Assembly: GCA_937934355.1 (NCBI GenBank)
Contig: CALGZY010000023.1
Span: 1 to 17,749, forward strand
DNA from: an uncultured Collinsella sp.
GTDB taxonomy: Bacteria > Actinomycetota > Coriobacteriia > Coriobacteriales > Coriobacteriaceae
Direction: 5' to 3'
Length of the DNA stretch: 17,749 nt
Below are positions 7,016-13,025 of the stretch, piece after piece. Every line of letters starts with the position of its first letter. Position 1 is the first letter of the stretch. The notes under the pieces are model-generated. The model was not told where the DNA came from. It worked only from the letters and a program-made list of their open reading frames with translations, and searched no databases. A program made the translations under genes and the position numbers.

Positions 7016-8164
7016 CTACTCGTCGTCATCATCGAGCATGGCGGAACCATCGATGGCGTAAAGCTCGTCAAACTCCTCAGGCGCAGGCTGATCGGTCAGC
7101 TCGACCTCGGACGGAGCATCGTCATCAAACTCAAGTCCGCAGGCAAGGCGGACCTTATGCTCAATCTCGTCGGCGCAATCGGGGTGTTCGCGCAGGAACG
7201 CCTTGGCGGCCTCTCGACCGTTGCCAAGCTTGTCCTCGCCATAGGCAAACCAGGAGCCCATCTTCTTGCAGATGCCGCACTCGACAGCCATGTCCAGAAT
7301 TGAGCCCTCCTTAGAGATGCCCGTACCGTACATGATGTCGAACTCAGCAGAACGGAACGGAGCTGCCACCTTGTTCTTAACGACCTTGGCGCGCACGCGG
7401 TTACCGATAACCTCGTCCTTAAGCTTAATGCTGTCGATACGGCGAATGTCGATACGCACCGAAGAGAAGAACTTAAGGGCGCGGCCGCCCGTCGTAGTCT
7501 CGGGGTTGCCGAACATGACGCCGATCTTCTCACGCAGCTGGTTAATGAAGATGCACGTCGTGTTGGACTTGGACAGCGAGCCGGCGAGCTTGCGGAGCGC
7601 CTGACTCATCAGGCGAGCCTGAAGACCGACCGTAGTATCGCCGATTTCTCCCTCGATCTCGGCACGCGGGGTCAGCGCGGCGACGGAGTCGACGACGATG
7701 GCATCGATGGCGCCGGAACGCACGAGCATGTCAACAATCTCGAGCGCCTGCTCGCCCGTATCGGGCTGGGAAATGAGCACCTCGTCGATATCCACGCCGA
7801 TGCGCGCGGCATACGTGGGATCAAGCGCGTGCTCGGCATCGATAAATGCCACAACGCCACCCATTGCCTGGGCCTCGGCCAGGATCTCGAGCGAAAGCGT
7901 CGTCTTACCGGAGGACTCAGGACCGTAAATCTCGACGATACGGCCGCGCGGCACGCCGCCGATACCCAGCGCGGCATCGAGGGCCAGGGCGCCCGTGGGA
8001 ATGGCCTCGACCTCGAGCTCGGGACCACCGTCGCCGTACCTCATGATGGAACCCTGGCCGAATTTCTTCTCGATCTCGGCCTTGGTGGTGGCGATCATCT
8101 CATCGCGCTCTTTACCCGTCGTGCGAGCATGAACGGTACGTACGGGACCTGAATTCTTGGCCAT
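7016..8164 (-). CDS. recA: Recombinase RecA
   Basis: RecA forms ATP-dependent filaments on single-stranded DNA, carries out homologous strand exchange, and triggers LexA self-cleavage in the SOS response. The 382-residue product is very typical. The Walker A motif is GPESSGKT (81-88, Lys87). It also shows the DAEHALDP segment, the Walker B region with [14 protein letters not shown], the L1/L2 region including [20 protein letters not shown], and a C-terminal tail ending in a run of aspartates that is expected to moderate DNA binding. The start at 8164 follows GAGGAGG by seven bases; the codons further upstream in frame are not family-like. recX follows in the same transcript. The promoter carries a LexA box and a row of phased repeats. 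A terminator-like hairpin separates the gene from pncC, unlike the cinA-recA cotranscription known in Streptococcus pneumoniae. Confidence 0.99.
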   Translation of the reverse strand: MAKNSGPVRTVHARTTGKERDEMIATTKAEIEKKFGQGSIMRYGDGGPELEVEAIPTGALALDAALGIGGVPRGRIVEIYGPESSGKTTLSLEILAEAQAMGGVVAFIDAEHALDPTYAARIGVDIDEVLISQPDTGEQALEIVDMLVRSGAIDAIVVDSVAALTPRAEIEGEIGDTTVGLQARLMSQALRKLAGSLSKSNTTCIFINQLREKIGVMFGNPETTTGGRALKFFSSVRIDIRRIDSIKLKDEVIGNRVRAKVVKNKVAAPFRSAEFDIMYGTGISKEGSILDMAVECGICKKMGSWFAYGEDKLGNGREAAKAFLREHPDCADEIEHKVRLACGLEFDDDAPSEVELTDQPAPEEFDELYAIDGSAMLDDDDE

Positions 8165-8194
8165 GAATAGCCCTCCTCTTAACAACCTGCATCG

Positions 8195-8223
8195 ATAATA
8201 AACGAACGGCTGTTCGTGGTCAA
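8195..8223 (-). promoter_or_regulatory. recA promoter
   Basis: On the minus strand TTGACC (8223-8218) and TATTAT (8200-8195) are spaced by exactly 17 bp, which is close to the sigma-70 consensus. The predicted start near 8188 leaves a leader of about 24 nt carrying the strong GAGGAGG ribosome binding site. The spacer contains the LexA box, so LexA bound there would block RNA polymerase directly. Confidence 0.88.
8203..8216. promoter_or_regulatory. LexA (SOS) box in the recA promoter spacer
   Basis: CGAACGGCTGTTCG is a perfect CGAAC-N4-GTTCG palindrome, the Gram-positive and actinobacterial SOS box. The symmetry extends one base further on each side (A and T). It lies wholly between the -35 and -10 boxes of recA, the classic position for repression. 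The lexA gene itself is not in the window. Confidence 0.93.
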
Positions 8224-8255
8224 CCGTTCAGATAAATCATATGCAGCCGACCTTT

Positions 8256-8293
8256 CCAAAACCCAACCAAACGCCGACCAAATACTGACCAAA
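8256..8293. repeat. Four CCAAA (TTTGG) repeats at exact 11-bp spacing upstream of recA
   Basis: CCAAA occurs at 8256, 8267, 8278 and 8289, each 11 bp from the next; the last three copies are ACCAAA. On the minus strand they read TTTGG(T/A) and lie about 33-70 bp upstream of the recA -35 box. A further ACCAAG lies at 8311. The intervening bases differ, so this is phased spacing of a short word rather than a simple tandem duplication. One copy per helical turn suggests protein binding on one face or intrinsic curvature; the role is not known. Confidence 0.6.
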
Positions 8294-8390
8294 ATCTTGA
8301 CCGCAGGCGAACCAAGAAAATCATGACGAGGAAAAATACGACAACTACCTGCACAAAGATAAAATTCGCCGGAGGTCCCTATCTCCACAA

Positions 8391-8414
8391 TTAAGGGGCC
8401 CGGAGGCCCCTTAA
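8391..8414 (-). terminator. GC-rich hairpin just after pncC, likely terminator
   Basis: TTAAGGGGCC and GGCCCCTTAA are perfect 10-bp arms around a 4-nt loop, starting 7 nt after the pncC stop. On the minus strand the tail after the GC-rich part is TTAATTGTGG, which is poor in T. It may therefore be a leaky or factor-assisted terminator, possibly working in both directions. It separates the long rnj-to-pncC cluster from the independently regulated recA. Confidence 0.6.
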
Positions 8415-8421
8415 AACACGT

Positions 8422-8958
8422 CTATTCCATAGGGTTGAGCACAAGGGCAATGCGACCCAATGCCTCCGTGACCGTATGGGCACGAACACACGAACGGTCG
8501 CCCTCATAGTGGCAGCGCACAGAGTCCACGACCGGCACTCCCCCATCGGCGGAACGATGTGCCCAGCCAATATAGAAAGTGCCAGCAGGATCGTCCTCAG
8601 TACCACCGCCGGGGCCAGCATAACCCGTTGCGCTCACTGCAATATCGCTCTGGTACAGCTCCAGCGAACCCGACGCCATCTCGCGCGCAGTTTGATGCGA
8701 CACCGCGGTGTAGCGGTCGAGCGTCTCCTGCTCAACACCCAGCACGCGATGCTTAATCTCATCGCAGTAGGTCACCGCACCGCCACGCAGCACCGCCGAG
8801 GCGCCCGGGATATCCGCAATCGTCGAGGCGATCATACCCGCCGTCAGCGACTCAGCCGTCGAAACCGTCACACCCCGAGCGCTCGCGCGCTCGACGATAT
8901 CGCGCGCCAGCTCCTCGTTATGTGCGGAAATCTGCTCAAAAGAGTCCGTCATACCCAC
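8422..8958 (-). CDS. pncC: Nicotinamide-nucleotide amidase, stand-alone CinA C-terminal domain
   Basis: The CinA C-terminal domain hydrolyses nicotinamide mononucleotide to nicotinate mononucleotide, salvaging the NMN released by NAD-dependent DNA ligase. The 178-residue product holds only this domain: STAESLTAGMIAS (about 33-45), GGAVTYCDEIKHRVLGV (about 59-75), VSHQTAREMA (about 86-95) and the phosphate-binding SATGYAGPGGGTEDDPAGTFYIG stretch. The N-terminal molybdopterin-binding-like domain of full-length CinA is absent. No frame remnant is visible, because pgsA ends six bases upstream. The start may be GTG 8958 (an AGG 5 nt upstream) or ATG 8952; the choice is uncertain by two codons. It is the last gene before a terminator-like hairpin. 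Its position next to recA is the cinA-recA order known from many Gram-positive bacteria. Confidence 0.92.
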   Translation of the reverse strand: MGMTDSFEQISAHNEELARDIVERASARGVTVSTAESLTAGMIASTIADIPGASAVLRGGAVTYCDEIKHRVLGVEQETLDRYTAVSHQTAREMASGSLELYQSDIAVSATGYAGPGGGTEDDPAGTFYIGWAHRSADGGVPVVDSVRCHYEGDRSCVRAHTVTEALGRIALVLNPME

Positions 8959-8964
8959 CAGGAC

Positions 8965-9603
8965 CTAGACCGAAAAGACGATCTTGCGGCAGTTCCAGAA
9001 GTACTGGGCGCCCGAGATAACGGTCAAGACAACGGCAACGGCATACAGGAAGCGCGACACCGAGTAGATGCCGAGCGTCAGCGCCACCGGGCCAAGGTGC
9101 AAGCCGGCCATAGCAAAAACGCACAGGTAACCGCAGATGGAGACCATCGTGGTCGCCGTCTTGTACTTGCCGAGCTTATCGGCCGCAACGACCACACCGG
9201 CCGCACTCGCGACCATGCGAAGGGCGCTCACCAGAAGCTCACGGAACAGGATAATGAACACGGACCACACGGTCACCGCGCCAAAATCCAAGAACAGCAG
9301 CAGGGCCGAAAACACGAGCAGCTTATCGGCGATGGGGTCCAAGAATTTACCGAAGTCGGTGATCTCGTTGCGCGAACGCGCCAGATAGCCGTCGACCTTA
9401 TCGGTGCACGACAGGATCACATACAGAATGAAGGCAGCGGCGGCGAGCGGGCCGTCGAAGGTGCTCCAATCCGTACCGGCAACACTCGTGTGAGAAAGCG
9501 CCGACACGATCATGAACACCGGGATAAAGACGATGCGAACGCACGTCACGATGTTGGCGGGCGTCCAAACACTCGTCAGTTCCTTATTGCTCTCGTTTGC
9601 CAC
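8965..9603 (-). CDS. pgsA: CDP-diacylglycerol--glycerol-3-phosphate 3-phosphatidyltransferase
   Basis: PgsA makes phosphatidylglycerophosphate, the committed step to phosphatidylglycerol and cardiolipin in the cell membrane. The 212-residue product is hydrophobic, with several membrane helices. It carries the complete CDP-alcohol phosphotransferase signature D-x2-DG-x2-AR-x8-G-x3-D-x3-D, with Asp68, Asp71, Gly72, Ala75, Arg76, Gly85, Asp89 and Asp93. The N-terminal NIVTCVRIVFIP stretch is typical of PgsA. The gene starts with GTG at 9603, five bases after AGGAGA, which overlaps the rimO stop codon; the gap to rimO is 9 nt. Six bases separate its stop from pncC. Related transferases such as phosphatidylserine or phosphatidylinositol synthase share the signature, but the synteny with recA-cinA-pgsA supports PgsA. 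Confidence 0.95.
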   Translation of the reverse strand: MANESNKELTSVWTPANIVTCVRIVFIPVFMIVSALSHTSVAGTDWSTFDGPLAAAAFILYVILSCTDKVDGYLARSRNEITDFGKFLDPIADKLLVFSALLLFLDFGAVTVWSVFIILFRELLVSALRMVASAAGVVVAADKLGKYKTATTMVSICGYLCVFAMAGLHLGPVALTLGIYSVSRFLYAVAVVLTVISGAQYFWNCRKIVFSV

Positions 9604-9612
9604 GATGCTCTC

Positions 9613-10962
9613 CTACTCCACAACATGGCCGATAAGCTCATAGCAGAAGCTATCGGTAAACTCGACAGTCAGAATATCGCCCACAGATGCCTCGCTGGCA
9701 TCCAGATGCACCGCGCCATCGGAATCGGGCGCCTGGAACCAGGCATGGCCGATCAGCTCGGCGCCTTCCTCGGTTTCTTCGATACCGTCGACGATCACCT
9801 GGGCGCGCTCGCCCACATGTGCGGCGGTGGCGGCAAAACCGAGCGACTCGGCCAGGTCCATGGCCTCCTGGGCGCGCTCGAGCTTGACCTCTTCGTCGAC
9901 CTGACCCTCCATCTTAGCGGCCAGGCTGCCCTCCTCCTGCGAGTAGGCAAAGACGCTCGTGTAGTCAAAGCCGACGGTGTCCATAAAGTCGATAAGATCA
10001 CGAAACTCGTCGTCGGTCTCGGTCGGGAAGCCGACCATGGCCGTGGAGCGAATCACGATACCGGGGATGCGCTCGCGAAGGTCGCGGAACAGATCCTCGA
10101 GCTCCTGGCGCGAACCGGAGCGACGCATGGCCTTGAGGATGCGCGCGTCGCAGTGCTGCACGGGGATATCGATATAGGGCAGCACCTCGGGCGTATCGCG
10201 TATCGTCTCGATGAGTTCGTCAGTCATGCCCTCGGGCTGCAGGTAGAGCACGCGGACCCAGACGTTGTGCGGGCGCACGGCCTCGGCGACGGCACGCAGC
10301 AGCTGCGCCAGATTGCGCGGCAAGCCCTCGGCGACATCCTCGTCAGTAAAGTCGGTGCCCCAAATACCCGTGTCCTGACCGATCAGCACGATCTCGCGCA
10401 CACCGCCGGCAACCAGGTCGCGTACCTCGGAGATAATGCTCTCGGCATTGCGCGAATGATAGCGACCGCGAATATAGGGGATCATGCAGAAGCTGCAGAA
10501 GCGGTTGCAGCCATCGGAAATCTTGACGTAAGCAACGACGCCCTCGACGGTACGCTTGACCTGAGGGATATAGGCCGCGATCTCACGCTCGACACCCAGC
10601 ACGCCATCGATGACCGCCACAATGCCGTCCTCCTCGTCGGCCTTCACAAAGGCAGCGACCTCGGGCAGCTCGTCAGGCAGGTCGTCGCCATAGCGCGACG
10701 GCACACAGCCGCACATGACGATGGGGCAAGAACGAACGCCATCCTGAACCTCGTTGGCGAGCTCGAGCGTGGTCTCGATGCTCTCGGACGTTGCGGAGGC
10801 GAGGAACGAGCATGTATTGACGATGGCGATATCGGCATCCTGCGGGTCGAATGCCTCCTCGTAGCCTGCGGCGGTCAAAAGAGAACGCATGCGGTCGGTG
10901 TCAACCTCGTTCTTAGCGCACCCGAGGGTGATGTAGAGCACGGAGCCCAACGGTGTATCCAT
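9613..10962 (-). CDS. rimO: Ribosomal protein S12 methylthiotransferase (radical SAM)
   Basis: RimO adds a methylthio group to the conserved aspartate of ribosomal protein uS12. It belongs to the same family as MiaB, so this window carries two paralogous methylthiotransferases. From the ATG at 10962 (449 aa), UPF0004 cysteines are at 15 (TLGCAKNEVD), 51 (NTCSF) and 86 (CGCVPSR). The radical-SAM CxxxCxxC is Cys152, Cys156 and Cys159 (DGCNRFCSFCMIPYIRGR), and a TRAM domain ends the protein. The NEVD motif after the first cysteine and the NTCSF motif separate RimO from MiaB. An AAAGGA lies 12 nt upstream of this ATG, a long spacing. An in-frame TTG at 10983 sits before that site and is less likely. 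The gene lies between yajQ (27 nt upstream) and pgsA (9 nt downstream). Confidence 0.95.
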   Translation of the reverse strand: MDTPLGSVLYITLGCAKNEVDTDRMRSLLTAAGYEEAFDPQDADIAIVNTCSFLASATSESIETTLELANEVQDGVRSCPIVMCGCVPSRYGDDLPDELPEVAAFVKADEEDGIVAVIDGVLGVEREIAAYIPQVKRTVEGVVAYVKISDGCNRFCSFCMIPYIRGRYHSRNAESIISEVRDLVAGGVREIVLIGQDTGIWGTDFTDEDVAEGLPRNLAQLLRAVAEAVRPHNVWVRVLYLQPEGMTDELIETIRDTPEVLPYIDIPVQHCDARILKAMRRSGSRQELEDLFRDLRERIPGIVIRSTAMVGFPTETDDEFRDLIDFMDTVGFDYTSVFAYSQEEGSLAAKMEGQVDEEVKLERAQEAMDLAESLGFAATAAHVGERAQVIVDGIEETEEGAELIGHAWFQAPDSDGAVHLDASEASVGDILTVEFTDSFCYELIGHVVE

Positions 10963-10989
10963 GTTGGAGAGCGGTCCTTTCAAATGATA

Positions 10990-11487
10990 TTAGCGGTAGT
11001 TGGTGAACTGCAGCGGCTGGCCGTAGTCCTGGTCGCGCAGGAACTGGATCACGGTCTGCAACGCGTCCTTCGAAGCAGAGGAAACACGCAGCTTGTCGGC
11101 CTCGATGGTCACCTTGACCTTGAGCTTTTGGTCCTTGATGTCCTTGTTGATCTTCTTGGCGGTCGCCTGGTCGATACCCTCGACGATATGGCCGAGCACG
11201 CGCACGGTACCGCCCGATGCCGCCTGAGGAGCATCCCACGAGACGGCCTTAAGATCAATGCCGCGCTTGATGAGCTTGGAGCTTAGCACGTCGACAATCT
11301 GCTTGGAGACAAAGTCGGCCGGGGCGTTGATCGTAAAGAGCTTGTCGCCCTTCGAAAGCTCGATCGTGGCGCCGGAATCCTTGAGGTCATAGCGCTGGGA
11401 AATCTCGCGCGTGGTCTGCTGAAAGGCGTTGTCGACCTCTTGCATGTTGACCTCGGACACGACGTCGAAGCTGGAATCTTTAGCCAT
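10990..11487 (-). CDS. YajQ-family (DUF520) nucleotide-binding protein
   Basis: YajQ proteins have two ferredoxin-like domains. They have been reported to bind nucleic acids or, in Xanthomonas and Pseudomonas, cyclic di-GMP; the role in actinobacteria is not established. The 165-residue product has the family length and typical start: SSFDVVSEVNMQEVDNAFQQ (about 5-24), then EISQRYDLKDSGATIEL (about 28-44). The C-terminal half carries ITIEADKLRVSS-like sequence (VTIEADKLRVSS) and ends with LQFTNYR, the standard family ending (…NFR/NYR). The start is supported by AAAGGA six bases upstream. It lies 26 nt after the RodZ-like gene and 27 nt before rimO, so it is probably co-transcribed with them. 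Family assignment is firm; function is open. Confidence 0.93.
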   Translation of the reverse strand: MAKDSSFDVVSEVNMQEVDNAFQQTTREISQRYDLKDSGATIELSKGDKLFTINAPADFVSKQIVDVLSSKLIKRGIDLKAVSWDAPQAASGGTVRVLGHIVEGIDQATAKKINKDIKDQKLKVKVTIEADKLRVSSASKDALQTVIQFLRDQDYGQPLQFTNYR

Positions 11488-11513
11488 GATGTTTCCTTTC
11501 GCGTACGAGCGGC

Positions 11514-13025
11514 TTAGTAGCTATCGTACGAATAGTCGGTAGAATCGGTGGGCGTCTGACCGTCAGTTGCGGTATCGGCGCCATCCGTGGACTGGGCATC
11601 GGTACCGTCGGTGGTATCGGTACCATCGGTGGTGTCGGTACCATCAGAACTTTCACCATTCTCGGAATCAGTCGTCTCCTTCTTGGGAACGGTGATCGTC
11701 ACACGCGCCACGCCGGAGGTCTTGGTATCGTAACGGACCTTTTCACCGTTCTTGGTAACGGTGACATCGGAAGGCTTGGACGTGGTGATCTCGATCGAGG
11801 ACTCGGGCGTGTACTCCTGCTCAAAGGGGCCAGTCGCCTGGGCGCCATAGACCGACTTGCCGTCGACCTTGACCTCAATCCACGCGGTCTTTCCCTTGGC
11901 AACGGAGACTTTGACCTTCGTGACCTCGTTCTCTTCCTTCTTGGCCGTCGTCTTGGTAGCGTCCGAATCAGTCGACTCATCCGTCGCCTCATCGGTATCT
12001 TCGTCCTCGTCGACCGTTTCGGTCTTCTTAGAAGACTTCTTGGTCGTCGTCTTGGTGGCAACGGGCGTCTCGGGCGTCGACTCGGGCGCCGAGGAGCCGC
12101 AGCCACGCAGGAGCACCACGATGAGCACAATCAGCAGCAACGCCACGGCACCGATGCCGGCGTAAACGATACGCGGATCGAGCCCATTGTTTTGAGGAGT
12201 ACGGGATCCGCCGCGTCCACGACTGGAACTACTGCGGCCGCCTCCCTGAGGCATACGACCGCGATTGCCATCAGAACGGCCGCGATAGCCACCCTGGCCC
12301 TGAAGGCTGCGCTGACCCGAGCGGGGCGCAAGTTCACCGCGGCCCTGATAGCCACGCTGGCCCGAACGCGGAGCCAAGGAGCGCTGGCCATACGGCTGTG
12401 ATTGAGAGCGAAGACGCGGCGTCACCTGTGTGGTATCGGCATCCGCATAGCCACCGCGAGAGCGTCCCGTAGAGGCACCACGGTAACCGCGATCGGAATA
12501 ACCGCCGTCGCCGTAGCCGGCACGAGGGTCACGCACCACGCCGCGAGCAGCGGGAAGCGCACGGTCCTCGGGCATCGGCGTACTGCGGAACCGGTCACGC
12601 TGTGAGCGAATCTCCTCGCCCGAACCCGTCTCGGTAATATAACCGGCCTGCTGAGGACGCTGTCCATAGCGGGTCGAACGACCGCCCTGAACCATCAGGA
12701 AGCGCCCGTTATCGACCGAGGAACGCGAATTGACGTAGCCGGCGGCGTCCTGAAAACGACCGCCCTGCTGCGACGTCTCGCGTTCGTATGCCATCAGGTC
12801 GTCAAAGTAGGCATTGACGACCTCGCGCGGATTGAGGCCCAAAAAGCGAGCATAGCTCGAAATCATGCCCTGCGCATAGCCACGCGGCGGCATCGAAGCA
12901 AAGTTACCGGTCTCGAAAAACTCGATGATCTGCGGCCTGATTTTGATGGTGTTGGCGACCTGCTGAATGGAAAGGCCCATTCGGCGACGCTGCTCGAGCA
13001 GCATGTCACCAAAGCGTGCAGCCAT
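11514..13025 (-). CDS. RodZ-like protein: HTH domain, membrane helix, extracellular DUF4115-type domain
   Basis: RodZ links the MreB cytoskeleton to the cell-wall synthesis machinery in rods; Bacillus YmfM is the counterpart at the same chromosomal position. The 503-residue product has an N-terminal helix-turn-helix domain (about 4-75: LLEQRRRMGLSIQQVANTIKI, then GYAQGMISSYARFLGL). A long low-complexity cytoplasmic linker rich in Arg, Gly, Gln and Ser follows (about 85-285). One membrane helix lies at about 287-307, then an acidic Thr/Lys-rich stretch, a beta-rich extracellular domain (about 355-450), and an acidic Thr/Asp/Gly tail with DGTDTT repeats. It starts inside the ftsK stop codon (TGATG), six bases after GGAGG. 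The architecture is clear. Whether it acts with MreB here is inference, and the linker is much longer than in E. coli RodZ. Confidence 0.85.
   Translation of the reverse strand: MAARFGDMLLEQRRRMGLSIQQVANTIKIRPQIIEFFETGNFASMPPRGYAQGMISSYARFLGLNPREVVNAYFDDLMAYERETSQQGGRFQDAAGYVNSRSSVDNGRFLMVQGGRSTRYGQRPQQAGYITETGSGEEIRSQRDRFRSTPMPEDRALPAARGVVRDPRAGYGDGGYSDRGYRGASTGRSRGGYADADTTQVTPRLRSQSQPYGQRSLAPRSGQRGYQGRGELAPRSGQRSLQGQGGYRGRSDGNRGRMPQGGGRSSSSRGRGGSRTPQNNGLDPRIVYAGIGAVALLLIVLIVVLLRGCGSSAPESTPETPVATKTTTKKSSKKTETVDEDEDTDEATDESTDSDATKTTAKKEENEVTKVKVSVAKGKTAWIEVKVDGKSVYGAQATGPFEQEYTPESSIEITTSKPSDVTVTKNGEKVRYDTKTSGVARVTITVPKKETTDSENGESSDGTDTTDGTDTTDGTDAQSTDGADTATDGQTPTDSTDYSYDSY
11601..11647 (-). 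repeat. 18-bp tandem repeat in the 3' end of the RodZ-like gene
   Basis: Two full 18-bp units (11601-11618 and 11619-11636) start with GGTACC and are followed by a partial third. They encode repeated Asp-Gly-Thr-Asp-Thr-Thr in the acidic extracellular tail. Such in-frame repeats can expand or shrink by slippage or recombination without breaking the frame, so tail length may vary between strains. Confidence 0.75.

Noticed and set aside
8476..11286. A 936-codon plus-strand open frame opposite pncC, pgsA, rimO and yajQ
   Set aside because: It spans four well-recognised minus-strand genes and their junctions. Its composition (His, Arg, Asp, Gly, Leu rich) is that expected of an antisense frame in GC-rich DNA, and it shows no domain I recognise.
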